From Mycetocola_A sp015752285 (GTDB lineage Bacteria > Actinomycetota > Actinomycetes > Actinomycetales > Microbacteriaceae): DNA of 64,000 nt. Shown one piece after another: positions 28,281-37,346 of the stretch (the first letter of the stretch is position 1; each line of letters opens with the position of its first letter). Location of the stretch: positions 124,001 to 188,000 of the forward strand of contig NZ_JADOUY010000005.1 of the NCBI RefSeq assembly GCF_015752285.1, in the 5' to 3' direction. The translations under genes and the position numbers were made by a program. The notes below the pieces were generated by a model, which saw only the letters and a list, made by a program, of their open reading frames with translations, was not told the DNA's origin and searched no databases.

Positions 28281-29726
28281 ATGCCAACCAGCACCACGGA
28301 TCTCCTGCCGACGATCGACGGCCGACGTCCCCGCATCGCCTTCGTCGTCTACAACGACACTTACGCAGACACCCGCGTCCTCAAGATCGCTGCGACGGTC
28401 GCAGACGCGGGGGCGGACGTCCGGATCTTCGCGTTCTCGTCGCGGACCGGTCACTTCGGTCCTGGGCTTGAAACCGGTCCGGTCGAGATCGACCGGGTTC
28501 CCCTGCGCGAGATCGCCCACCTCCTGACCAGGTGGGGGCTGTCTGCCCGTCGTCTTCTCGGTCGCCCGGTTCCGACGTATGCCCCGACTGCCCGGACGGA
28601 CGAATCCGTCGCAGCCCCTGCAGCTGTGGTCTCGTCCTCACCGCAGGCCGCACCGGCCGGTGCGCCAGCGGCATCCGTCCCGTCGAAGCCGGCAGGCGCC
28701 AAGAACATGGCCATCGACCTGTGGCGCCGCGCCGACGCCACCATCAAACAGGGGTCCTTCTGGATCCGCGCGCGTTCGCACATGGCGGCCTGGGGCCCCG
28801 ACCTCATCCACGCCCACGACGCGAACACGCTCGTCGCTGCCCTGTCGGCATCGAGACGACTCGGTATTCCGTATGTATACGACTCTCACGAACTCTGGAC
28901 CGAACGCAACATCCGGGCGGACAGACCGGTCGCAAAACGCTTCGAGCGGTTGTACGAACGCATCGGTGCCAAACGCGCCGGCGCCGTCGTCACCGTTTCG
29001 CCCAGCATCGCCGACTGGCTGAAGAAGCGGTTCAGGCTCAAAGCCCGGCCTGTGCTGGTGCGGAACATCCCGCTCTTCACCGGACAGGTTCCCGAGCCAT
29101 CGGCCGGTCGCCTCCGCGAACTGGCTGCGTTGACCAGCGATGACCGTGTGCTCGCCTACTGCGGCGGCATCACGACCAACAGGGGCATCGAGGAGACGAT
29201 CGACGCCCTGCCTCTGTTGCCGGAGAGCGTGCATTTCGTTCTGCTCGGCTTCGGATCAGAGGTGTACCGTGCCGGCCTCGACGCCCGCGTCAGGCGTCTC
29301 GGGCTCACCGACCGGGTCCACTTCGTCGGTGCTGTGCCGTCAGCCGAAGTCTCCACCGCCCTCGCCGACGCCGACGTGTCGCTTGTCCTCACCCGTCCGG
29401 CCTGTCTCAGCTACGAGTACTCCCTGCCGAACAAGCTCTTCGAGTCGATCCAGGCCGGGCTCCCCATCGTTGCCACCGACCTGGTCGACGCTGCAGCGCT
29501 CGTCCGTCAGTACGACGTCGGCGAAATCGTCGCAACCGACATGCCGGCGAGCGCTCTGGCCGAGGCGATCACCGCAGCCCTCGCGTCGACGGACGAACGG
29601 CGAGCGTCGATCAGGCGGGCAGCACCCGAGCTCACGTGGCAGGGCGAGTCGGCGAGGCTCCTCGGGGTCTACCGGTCGCTGCTGACGGGCCGGCGCGGTA
29701 GCGGAACCCGCCGCAGGCGAAAGTAA
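28281..29726 (+). CDS. GT-B glycosyltransferase with a Pro/Ala-rich insert
   Basis: A 481-residue protein. The start PRIAFVVYNDTYADTRVLKIAATVADAG resembles the paired enzymes at 29.7 and 36.2 kb (D-x-RVLK motif). A proline/alanine-rich stretch of about 50 residues (roughly 95-140) interrupts the acceptor domain. Then come DLIHAHDANTL, PYVYDSHELWTERN, VTVSPSIADWL, and the donor domain with LAYCGGITTNRGIEETI and SLPNKLFESIQAGLPIVATD. The PNK-x-FE motif marks this GT4 subgroup. ATG 28281 is the first start in register with the domain. The next gene begins 15 bases after its stop. Confidence 0.85.
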   Translation: MPTSTTDLLPTIDGRRPRIAFVVYNDTYADTRVLKIAATVADAGADVRIFAFSSRTGHFGPGLETGPVEIDRVPLREIAHLLTRWGLSARRLLGRPVPTYAPTARTDESVAAPAAVVSSSPQAAPAGAPAASVPSKPAGAKNMAIDLWRRADATIKQGSFWIRARSHMAAWGPDLIHAHDANTLVAALSASRRLGIPYVYDSHELWTERNIRADRPVAKRFERLYERIGAKRAGAVVTVSPSIADWLKKRFRLKARPVLVRNIPLFTGQVPEPSAGRLRELAALTSDDRVLAYCGGITTNRGIEETIDALPLLPESVHFVLLGFGSEVYRAGLDARVRRLGLTDRVHFVGAVPSAEVSTALADADVSLVLTRPACLSYEYSLPNKLFESIQAGLPIVATDLVDAAALVRQYDVGEIVATDMPASALAEAITAALASTDERRASIRRAAPELTWQGESARLLGVYRSLLTGRRGSGTRRRRK

Positions 29727-29741
29727 TGGGAAACTGGGATC

Positions 29742-30866
29742 GTGCCTTCACCGACTCAGCTCCTCATCGTCTCCTTCTCGCCGATCGCCACCGACGCGCG
29801 CGTGCTCAAGCAGGTCGAACGCTTCAGCTCGCAGTATTCGGTGACAACCTGCGGGTACGGACCGAAACCTGAGGGCGTGAACGAGCACATCCGAATTCCG
29901 GATGACGTGCCGGCGAACGACCTGAACGGTCGCCTCATCACCCTCCACCTCTACTCCCGCGCATACTGGACCCTCGGAGCGGTGTCCTGGGCGAAGAAAG
30001 CCCTGTCCGGTCGCCGCTTCGACGTGATTCTCGCGAACGATGTGGAGACGGTACCACTGGCGCTCACCCTCCGCCCGGCCCGCGGTATCCACGCCGACCT
30101 GCACGAGTACAGTCCTCGCCTGCACGCGGAGTTCGAGGGCTGGCTCCGCCGGATCGCCCCGTATTACGAATGGATGTGCCGCCGATACGTGCGAAAAGCG
30201 CAATCGTGGACGACGGTCGGCGAAGGTCTGGCGAAGGAGTACAAGAAGAACTTCGGCTTCGAGCCGCTTGTGGTGACCAACGCGGCTCCGTTCGCGGCGA
30301 TGGACCCGCAGCCGGTCGACCGACCGATCCGGCTCGTCCATAGCGGCGCAGCCCTGCGCAAGCGGAACATCCACACCCTCATCACGGCGGTCGCCGGTTC
30401 GTCCGCCGACGTGACGCTCGACCTCTTCCTCACCCCCAACGACCCCGCATACCTCGCGGAACTCCGGGCGGCAGCGGGCGAGTCCGACCGGATCACCCTG
30501 CACGACCCGGTGCCGTATTTTGACCTGGTGCGCACGCTCAACGCCTTCGACGTCGGGGTGCATTTCCTGCCCCCGGTGAACTTCAACAACGAGTGGGCGC
30601 TGCCGAACAAGCTGTTCGACTATGTTCAGGCCCGGCTGGGAATTATCGTCGGACCGTCGGCCGAGATGGCGAAATACGTGGAACGCTACCGACTCGGCGT
30701 CATTGCAGACGACTTCAGCATCGGTGCACTGCAGGCTGCGATCACCGGTCTGAACGTTGAGGACGTCGCCGTGTACAAATCTAGTGCTGATACCGCAGCA
30801 GACGAGCTGTCTGCCGCCAGGCAGGTCGATGTGTGGGACGGCTGCGTGGCCGGACTCGCCAGCTGA
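29742..30866 (+). CDS. GT-B glycosyltransferase, paralogue pair B, copy 1
   Basis: A 374-residue protein closely related to the product at 36207-37346. Shared motifs: SFSPIA-x-DARVLKQV, VTTCGYG, the DVILANDVETVPLALTL stretch, G[IV]HADLHEYSP, SWTTVG-x-GLA and VTNAAP. In the C-terminal half, RLVHSGA, LNAFDVGVHFLPPVNF and WALPNKLFDYVQARLGIIVGPS are shared. It belongs to the GT4-like group with the PNK-x-FD donor motif. No sugar can be assigned. GTG 29742 directly precedes the conserved N-terminus. Confidence 0.85.
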   Translation: MPSPTQLLIVSFSPIATDARVLKQVERFSSQYSVTTCGYGPKPEGVNEHIRIPDDVPANDLNGRLITLHLYSRAYWTLGAVSWAKKALSGRRFDVILANDVETVPLALTLRPARGIHADLHEYSPRLHAEFEGWLRRIAPYYEWMCRRYVRKAQSWTTVGEGLAKEYKKNFGFEPLVVTNAAPFAAMDPQPVDRPIRLVHSGAALRKRNIHTLITAVAGSSADVTLDLFLTPNDPAYLAELRAAAGESDRITLHDPVPYFDLVRTLNAFDVGVHFLPPVNFNNEWALPNKLFDYVQARLGIIVGPSAEMAKYVERYRLGVIADDFSIGALQAAITGLNVEDVAVYKSSADTAADELSAARQVDVWDGCVAGLAS

Positions 30867-30905
30867 GCAAGCCGTCGGTCAGGCCGCTCCCGTGACGGGC
30901 CGCGG

Positions 30906-31967
30906 TCAGTGGCTGGTCAGATAGGCGATGGTCCTCGTGGCGGCGTCACCGTCGCCGTACGGCGTGGCATCGGTCTCAGCCGGGTGCGGTCGCGTCGCAG
31001 CGACCGCGATCTCTTCTCCGGTGTTCGCGAGCACGTTCCAGCCGAGTTCGATCGTCTCGACCCACTCCGTCTCCGCTCGCACTGTTGTGCACGGGATGCG
31101 CAGCAGGAATGCTTCCTTCTGGAGTCCGCCCGAGTCGGTGATCACTCCTCGGCTGGACACGACGGCCGCGAGGAGGTCAGGGTAGGCGAGAGGAGCGTGG
31201 CCGATAAGCGATCCTGATGTGAGATCGATGCCGTGCTCAGCCGCCTTGGCGACGACGCGAGGGTGAGCGAGGAGCACGACGGGGGCCTCGAGCCCTGCGA
31301 GCCCATCGACGACCTGCCTGAGCCGGTTCGGGTCGTCGGTGTTCTCGGCTCGATGGATGGTGGCGACGTAGTAACCGCCTGGCTCGAGGTCGAGCTCGTC
31401 GACCAGCGCAGATGGCTTGCCGGCGATCTCGTCGCGGATGAGCAGGAGGACGTCGGTCATGACGTCGCCGACGACGACGGTCCGATCCGCGAGGCCCTCG
31501 TTCGCGAGGTGGCCCGCCGCCACCGTCGTCGGGGCGAGGAGCACATCTGCCGCGTGATCGGTGAGCACCCGGTTGTGCTCTTCAGGCATCTGGCGATTGA
31601 ACGAACGCAGTCCTGCTTCGAGGTGCGCGAGTTTGAAGTGCAACTTGACGGCGCTCAGCGCCGCAGCGACCGTGGAGTTCGTGTCACCGTACACGAGCAC
31701 CCAATCGGGCTGGTGCTCCACGAAGACCGCGTCGAGAGCGGCGAGCATCGCGCCCGTCTGCACGCCGTGCGAGCCGGATCCGATGCCGAGATGGACATCC
31801 GGTTGGGGGATGCCGAGATCCTGGAAGAAGACATCGGAGAGCATCGGATCGTAATGCTGGCCAGTGTGCACGATGACGTGATCGACGCCAGCGCGGGCGG
31901 CCGCCTTTGCAATAGGGGCAAGCTTCACGAACTGCGGGCGGGCACCGACGACGCTGATTATCTTCAC
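30906..31967 (-). CDS. wbpI: UDP-2,3-diacetamido-2,3-dideoxyglucuronate 2-epimerase (WbpI-like)
   Basis: A 353-residue non-hydrolysing UDP-sugar 2-epimerase: VVGARPQFVKLAPIAKA, VHTGQHYDPMLSDVFF, VYGDTNST, IHRAENTDD, and VITDSGGLQKEAF. Two segments point to WbpI rather than WecB: LEAGLRSFNRQMPEEHNRVL (WecB has a different loop here) and ETEWVETIELGWNVL. The reaction would be UDP-GlcNAc(3NAc)A to UDP-ManNAc(3NAc)A, the last step of the pathway started by the genes at 24.4-27.0 kb. It is encoded on the opposite strand inside the transferase region. GTG 31967 is preceded by TAGGAT at eight bases. Confidence 0.85.
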   Translation of the reverse strand: MKIISVVGARPQFVKLAPIAKAAARAGVDHVIVHTGQHYDPMLSDVFFQDLGIPQPDVHLGIGSGSHGVQTGAMLAALDAVFVEHQPDWVLVYGDTNSTVAAALSAVKLHFKLAHLEAGLRSFNRQMPEEHNRVLTDHAADVLLAPTTVAAGHLANEGLADRTVVVGDVMTDVLLLIRDEIAGKPSALVDELDLEPGGYYVATIHRAENTDDPNRLRQVVDGLAGLEAPVVLLAHPRVVAKAAEHGIDLTSGSLIGHAPLAYPDLLAAVVSSRGVITDSGGLQKEAFLLRIPCTTVRAETEWVETIELGWNVLANTGEEIAVAATRPHPAETDATPYGDGDAATRTIAYLTSH

Positions 31968-32073
31968 GAGGGAACATCCTAGTTCGTCCGGATTGCGGCG
32001 CATCCGGCCCCGCTCGCCCGGTCAGGGAACTGTGGGATCATGGGATTTCGATCACTCGAAGGATAGACGCTCC

Positions 32074-33855
32074 GTGAAACTCCTCTGGCAGACCCTGAAA
32101 CAACTGTTGCCGCTACTGCCACCCCGGGCCAGGAACTTCCTCTGGGTCTACGTCATCCTTTCCTCCGCCCTCGCGCTGCTCGACGTTGCGGCGATCGGTC
32201 TCCTCGCCCTGTCGATGGCGGCGATGGTCCAGTCCGATCCGGTGAGTCTTCCCCTCGTCGGCACCATCGACCAGTCCGGCTACGTCTGGATCCTCGTGGC
32301 CGTGTCAGGACTGATCATCCTCAAATCCGGCCTCAGCGTCCTGCTCCAGTGGCGGGCAACGCGGCGATTCGCCAAGTACGAGCTGGAGATCGGTGACCGG
32401 CTCTTCGGTGCATACATCCAGGCTCCGTGGACGGAACGCCTGCAGAGGAACACCTCACAGCTGGTCCGCATGGCCGACGTCGGCATCGCCGCCGTTGTCG
32501 CCGGCTTCCTCCTGCCCGTCCTCAGCCTCCCCACCCTCTTCACCACGTCGATCTCGGTTCTCGTCGTCATCGTGATCGCCCAGCCGGTCACGGCTCTCGT
32601 CACCGTCGTCTACCTGGGCCTCATCGCCTTCCTTCTCTATTTCTGGGTGTCCAGGAAGTCGGTGGAAGCCGGTCGCGTGAACCGTGACTACTCGTTCAAG
32701 GTGGCCAGCCTGATGACAGACATGGTGTCCGCCCTGAAAGAGATCACGCTCCGCAACAAGGCAGGCGAGGTCGCCGGGGTCATCCACTCCAACCGGTTGC
32801 ACACGACCAGGGCACGCGCGAACCTCAGCTTCCTCGGAGCCGTCCCGAAATTCGTCCTGGAGTCCGCCCTCGTCGGTGGCTTCATTCTCGTCGGTGGTGT
32901 CGCATACATCACCGGAGGGATGGCGGGCGCTTTTGCAGCCGTCGCGCTCTTCGCTGTTGCGGGCTTCCGGCTCGTTCCGTCTCTCACCGGTTTTCAGTCG
33001 GTGATCACCCAGACCCACTCGAACATCCCGCAGGTCAAGGCAGTGATGGGTGACATCCACAAAGCGGAGGGCTACCTCGAGCGCGGGGAGCGCATCGGTC
33101 ACGATCCGCTGAAGAGCGAACCGCGACTCCTCGAGCTGAGGAACGTCGAATTCACCTATCCGAACTCCGCCCAGCCGGCCGTACTCGGTATCGACCTGAC
33201 GATCCCGATGGGGAGCACCGTCGGGCTCGTCGGCTCGTCTGGAGCGGGAAAGTCCACCCTCGTCGACATCCTGCTCGGACTTCTCGTTCCGTCAGGCGGC
33301 GACATCCTCATCGACGGCGTTCCGCTCGAAGGTGTGCTTGCCGACTGGCGATCGCGTGTCGGCTACGTTCCTCAGGACGTCGCGCTGTTCGACGGCTCAG
33401 TGGCCGAAAACGTCGCCCTGTCCTGGACCGGTGACTTCGACCGCGCCCGGGTGCAGGCCGCATTGGAACGGGCCCAGCTCTGGGATGTCGTGATGTCACG
33501 GCCCGGCGGCATGAACGCCAGGGTGGGCGAGCGGGGAATGTCGCTTTCCGGAGGGCAGCGTCAGCGTCTCGGCATCGCCAGGGCGCTCTACAGTGACCCG
33601 CTCATTCTCGTACTCGACGAAGCGACGAGCGCGTTGGATACCAAGACCGAATCCGACGTCTCGACGGCGATCAGGGAACTCCGCGGGCAGGTGACCATCA
33701 TCTCGGTCGCCCACCGACTCTCGACGATCCGCGACAACGATCAGGTCGTCTTCATGCGTGACGGTCGGATCGTCACCAATGGCACCTTCGCCGAGGTCGT
33801 CCGGGACGTCGAGGACTTCTCCGTGCAGGCGCGACTCGCCGGTCTCGTCGACTGA
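32074..33855 (+). CDS. ABC exporter (PglK/MsbA type), probable lipid-linked glycan flippase
   Basis: A 593-residue half-transporter with six transmembrane helices (about residues 20-320) and one nucleotide-binding domain. Seen: Walker A GSSGAGKSTLVD, Q-loop YVPQDVALFDGSV, signature LSGGQRQRLGIARAL, Walker B LILVLDEATSALD, and the H-loop SVAHRLST. It should work as a homodimer. Among sugar loci this form (PglK/WlaB) flips undecaprenyl-linked oligosaccharides; lipid or drug export is the alternative. GTG 32074 has GAAGGA ten bases upstream. The next gene begins one base after its stop, so it is in an operon with glycosyltransferases. Confidence 0.9.
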   Translation: MKLLWQTLKQLLPLLPPRARNFLWVYVILSSALALLDVAAIGLLALSMAAMVQSDPVSLPLVGTIDQSGYVWILVAVSGLIILKSGLSVLLQWRATRRFAKYELEIGDRLFGAYIQAPWTERLQRNTSQLVRMADVGIAAVVAGFLLPVLSLPTLFTTSISVLVVIVIAQPVTALVTVVYLGLIAFLLYFWVSRKSVEAGRVNRDYSFKVASLMTDMVSALKEITLRNKAGEVAGVIHSNRLHTTRARANLSFLGAVPKFVLESALVGGFILVGGVAYITGGMAGAFAAVALFAVAGFRLVPSLTGFQSVITQTHSNIPQVKAVMGDIHKAEGYLERGERIGHDPLKSEPRLLELRNVEFTYPNSAQPAVLGIDLTIPMGSTVGLVGSSGAGKSTLVDILLGLLVPSGGDILIDGVPLEGVLADWRSRVGYVPQDVALFDGSVAENVALSWTGDFDRARVQAALERAQLWDVVMSRPGGMNARVGERGMSLSGGQRQRLGIARALYSDPLILVLDEATSALDTKTESDVSTAIRELRGQVTIISVAHRLSTIRDNDQVVFMRDGRIVTNGTFAEVVRDVEDFSVQARLAGLVD

Positions 33856-33856
33856 C

Positions 33857-34957
33857 GTGGCCAGCGACATCCCGGCACCGGCGACCACCGTTCTCGTCGA
33901 CGTGATCGTGCCCGTTCACGACGTGACCCGGCCGATCAGACGTGCCGTCGAATCCGTCATCGACGGCACGCCGGACGGCGTCGTCCGCGTGCTCGTGATC
34001 TGCCACAACATCCCCGAAGAGGGCATCAGCCGCCAGCTCGACGGATTGATCGGACCGCGCGTCGTCCTCATCCCCTTCAACGACGGCATCCGCAGCCCGG
34101 CCGGCCCGTTCAACCACGGGCTGTCCATCGCCGAGGCGCCGTACGTGTCGATCATGGGATCGGACGACTTCCTCGAGCCAGGAGCGATGGCCGCGTGGAT
34201 CGCTCATCTCAGGGCGAGCGGGCCGGATGCCGCGCTGGTTCCCCTGCGCCACCAGCACGGAGACCTGCTGATGAACCCGCTGACCAGGTGGCGGCGGACC
34301 CAGCGTCTCGATCCGGTGAAGGATCGGCTGTTCTACCGCACTGCGCCACTCGGCCTGCTCCGCCTTTCTCTCGTCCGGTCGCTCGGCCTGGAGTTCACGG
34401 CGCGAATGCCGGTCGGCAAGGACATGGCCTTCAGCGCCCGGCTGTGGTCGGCCGGAGTACGGATCGACTATCTCAAACGGAGCCCGGCCTACGTCATCGG
34501 CGCGGATGCCGTATCGCGGGTGACCACCACGCCACGACCGATCGTCGAGGCGATGGCGGCCGTCCTCGACCTCGTCGGCAGGAACTGGGTGGCGGCCGCT
34601 CGCGAGCCACTTCGACGATCGCTCGTGACCAAGCTGCTCCGCATCCACGTACTCGGGGCGGTGATCACGCGCTCCACTGTCGAGGCGTGGAGCGCGGCAG
34701 ATGTTGGTGATCTCCGCGCGAGCGCCCGCTCGGTGATCGCCGCGGCACCGCCTGCCGTTTCTCCGCTCTCACGGGCCGATCGGTCGCTGCTGGATTCGCT
34801 GCTCGACGAGGGGTCGACTGCCGGAGATCTCGTGCTCGCTGGCGAGCGGCACCGGTCGGCATCCCGCCTCGACCAGATCGTCCCGCGCAACCCGGTTCGA
34901 CTGCTCGACCGCGAATCGAACCTGGTCCGCTTCCTGCTCTATCGGTTCGACCGATGA
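33857..34957 (+). CDS. GT2 glycosyltransferase, paralogue pair C, copy 1
   Basis: A 366-residue GT-A protein. It starts VDVIVPVHDVTRPIRRAV; the acceptor loop is LIPFNDGIRSPAGPFNHGLSIA and the metal site is SIMGSDDFLEPGAM. It then has DRLFYRTAPLGLLRLSL and a C-terminal helical region. The same motifs recur in the product at 41255-42337 (DGIRSP-x-GPFN, MGSDDELEPGA, YRSAPLGL), so the two are paralogues. The GxSDD motif replaces the more usual DxD. GTG 33857 comes one base after the ABC exporter stop. Confidence 0.88.
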   Translation: MASDIPAPATTVLVDVIVPVHDVTRPIRRAVESVIDGTPDGVVRVLVICHNIPEEGISRQLDGLIGPRVVLIPFNDGIRSPAGPFNHGLSIAEAPYVSIMGSDDFLEPGAMAAWIAHLRASGPDAALVPLRHQHGDLLMNPLTRWRRTQRLDPVKDRLFYRTAPLGLLRLSLVRSLGLEFTARMPVGKDMAFSARLWSAGVRIDYLKRSPAYVIGADAVSRVTTTPRPIVEAMAAVLDLVGRNWVAAAREPLRRSLVTKLLRIHVLGAVITRSTVEAWSAADVGDLRASARSVIAAAPPAVSPLSRADRSLLDSLLDEGSTAGDLVLAGERHRSASRLDQIVPRNPVRLLDRESNLVRFLLYRFDR

Positions 34958-34988
34958 GATTCACGACGACCAAGCGGGAGGGCGACGC

Positions 34989-36176
34989 ATGAAAGTACCG
35001 GCAACCGTCCTCCGCGTGCTGAGCTTTCTCACCAGACGTGTACCCGACCGGGTGCTCGTCGCTGTTCTTCCCGGCCGATTTCGATTCGACGTCGGGGCGG
35101 TCCCCGCTCCGACGGTCGCACCCGATGCACCGATCCGGCTCTACGTCGCACCGGTCAACTGGGCCGGGCAGGGGTGGCAGTGGGCCAGGGCGGCCGAGAG
35201 ATTCGTTCCCGATGTCCGGTCGGTGAGCATGGCGTACCGCCTCGATTCGGACTTCGGCTTCCCCGTGGACGTGTCCGTTCCCGTCGGCGCATTCGTCCTC
35301 TCAGGGCGGTGGCAGCGCGAGCAGCGCCGCGCCGTTCTCGGCGGCTTCACCCACGTGCTTCTCGAAGCCGAGCGTCACGTCTTCGGGCGCGTCTACGACC
35401 AGACGGTCGTCGAACAGGCCGAGGACATCCAGCGAGCGGGCCTGAGCCTCGCCATGCTGTGCCACGGCAGTGACATCCGCCTGCCGAGCAGGCATGCAGC
35501 CGCCCACAGCTGGTCCCCGTTCACCGATGCGCGCTACCCGGACACTGCACTTCTCGAGACCCAGGCTGCTGCCAACCGCCGGGTCCTCGACGCGATCGAC
35601 GCCCCCGTCTTCGTGTCGACTCCCGATCTGCTCGCCGACGTCCCCGAGGCTGACTGGCTCCCCGTCGTCGTCGACCCGGCCATCTGGAGCACCGACTCCG
35701 TCGTGTTCGCGTCGCGAATCCCTCGAGTCGTGCATGCCCCGAGCAAGGGCGTGCTCAAGGGCTCCGACCTCATCGACCCGATTCTCGAGCGGCTCGACGC
35801 CGATGGCCTCATCGACTATCGCCGTGTGCAGGGCGTCCCAGCCGACGAGATGCCTGCGATCTACGGAGAAGCCGATATCGTGCTGGATCAGTTCCGGATC
35901 GGCTCCTTCGGGGTCGCCGCCTGCGAAGCGATGGCCGCCGGGCGCATCGTCGTCGGTCACGTGACGGCCGAAGCGCGCGAGTACGTGCGGGAGCGAACCG
36001 GCCTCGACCTTCCGATCGTCGAAGCGACCCCTGACTCGATCGACGCGGTCATCCGGGACATCTGCGCCCGCCCTGACGCGTACCTGCCGCTCGGGGCCGC
36101 CGGGCGCACCTATGTCGACACCGTGCACGACGGTCGTTTCTCCGCCGGCGTCCTCCAGCCCTTCCTCTCTCACTGA
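34989..36176 (+). CDS. Putative GT-B glycosyltransferase of an unfamiliar family, pair A, copy 1
   Basis: A 395-residue protein that I cannot place in a named family. A paralogue lies at 38644-39876. Shared blocks: IRLY[VI]APVN-x-AGQG, ARAAER, GFPVD, GFTHVL[LI]EAER, HGSD[IL]RLPS, STPDLL, WLPVV, KGSDLIDP, and the C-terminal ADIVLDQFR-x-G-x-[YF]GVAACEA-x-AAGR. The last block resembles the donor site of GT-B enzymes (acidic residue, then A-C-E-A-x-A-x-G). The context of transferases and exporters supports a transferase. No signal peptide or membrane segment is evident. ATG 34989 is the first sensible start. Confidence 0.78.
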   Translation: MKVPATVLRVLSFLTRRVPDRVLVAVLPGRFRFDVGAVPAPTVAPDAPIRLYVAPVNWAGQGWQWARAAERFVPDVRSVSMAYRLDSDFGFPVDVSVPVGAFVLSGRWQREQRRAVLGGFTHVLLEAERHVFGRVYDQTVVEQAEDIQRAGLSLAMLCHGSDIRLPSRHAAAHSWSPFTDARYPDTALLETQAAANRRVLDAIDAPVFVSTPDLLADVPEADWLPVVVDPAIWSTDSVVFASRIPRVVHAPSKGVLKGSDLIDPILERLDADGLIDYRRVQGVPADEMPAIYGEADIVLDQFRIGSFGVAACEAMAAGRIVVGHVTAEAREYVRERTGLDLPIVEATPDSIDAVIRDICARPDAYLPLGAAGRTYVDTVHDGRFSAGVLQPFLSH

Positions 36177-36206
36177 CCAGCACGACCTCCGACACCGAAG
36201 GCACCG

Positions 36207-37346
36207 ATGAGCCCCGTACCGAAGCTTCTGATCCTCTCGTTCTCGCCGATCGCAGGTGACGCCCGCGTTCTCAAGCAGGTCCGGCACTTCGTCGAACGGT
36301 ACGAGGTCACGACCTGCGGGTACGGGGAAGCACCGGACGGTGTCGCTCGGCACATCAGAATCCCGGATGACAAACCGCAGAACGACTTCTTCCCCCCGAC
36401 TCTCGCCCTGCGCGTGTTCGCCTCGACCTACTGGCGCACAAGCGCTGTTGCGTGGTGCAGGGACAACCTCGGGCCGGGTGAGTGGGATGTGATCCTTGCC
36501 AACGATGTGGAGACGGTCCCGCTCGCGTTGACGCTGAGCGCGCCGCACGGTGTCCATGCCGACCTGCACGAGTACTCGCCGAAGCTCCGGACCGAGAATC
36601 CCAAATGGATGAGGTGGCTGTCACCGTACTATCGCTGGCTGTGCCGGCGACACGTCAGCAGGGCCAGCTCGTGGACGACGGTGGGTCAGGGACTCGCCAC
36701 GCAGTACCAGCAGGATTTCGGTTTCCTCCCCGGTGTGGTGACCAACGCCGCACCGTACTGGGAACTTCCGGCGGCCGAGGTCGCGACGCCGTTGCGTCTC
36801 GTGCACAGCGGTGCCGGTCTCCGCAACCGCAAACTCGACATCATGCTCGAAGCACTCGCGTTGACCAGGAACGAGTTCACGCTCGACCTGTACCTGACCG
36901 CCAACGATCCGCCGTACATCGAGGAGCTGCGGTCGCGGGCAGCGGAGCTCGGCGGCATCACGGTGCACGATGCAGTCCCGTACGACGAACTCATCCAGAC
37001 CCTCAACCGGTTCGATGTCGGAGTCTTCGTGCTTCCTCCGGTGAACTTCAGCTACCGCTGGGCGCTGCCCAATAAAATCTTCGATTTCATTCAGGCGAGA
37101 CTGGCGATCGTCGTCGGACCCTCTCCGGAGATGGCGTCGATCGTCTCGAAGCATGCTCTCGGTCTCGTCGCCGACGATTTCACCGCTGCGTCGCTGGCCG
37201 ACGCTCTCGACGCTCTCACGGTCGAATCGGTTGCGATGTTCAAGGCGGCCTCAGCCGTGACCGCAGGCGACCTCAACGCTGACAGTCAGGTCGCCATCTG
37301 GGATCGGGCCATCGCCGATCTTCTGGGCTCGCCGCCCGTCGACTAG
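36207..37346 (+). CDS. GT-B glycosyltransferase, paralogue pair B, copy 2
   Basis: A 379-residue paralogue of the product at 29742-30866, with the same N-terminal SFSPIAGDARVLKQV and VTTCGYG, then DVILANDVETVPLALTL, HADLHEYSPKL, VTNAAPYW, LHSGAG-type segments and LPNKIFDFIQARLAIVVGPSPEM. It forms a run with the ABC exporter, pair C copy 1 and pair A copy 1, probably one operon. Its stop codon shares the palindrome CTAG (37343-37346) with the stop of the convergent acyltransferase gene. The ATG at 36207 immediately precedes the conserved start. Confidence 0.85.
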   Translation: MSPVPKLLILSFSPIAGDARVLKQVRHFVERYEVTTCGYGEAPDGVARHIRIPDDKPQNDFFPPTLALRVFASTYWRTSAVAWCRDNLGPGEWDVILANDVETVPLALTLSAPHGVHADLHEYSPKLRTENPKWMRWLSPYYRWLCRRHVSRASSWTTVGQGLATQYQQDFGFLPGVVTNAAPYWELPAAEVATPLRLVHSGAGLRNRKLDIMLEALALTRNEFTLDLYLTANDPPYIEELRSRAAELGGITVHDAVPYDELIQTLNRFDVGVFVLPPVNFSYRWALPNKIFDFIQARLAIVVGPSPEMASIVSKHALGLVADDFTAASLADALDALTVESVAMFKAASAVTAGDLNADSQVAIWDRAIADLLGSPPVD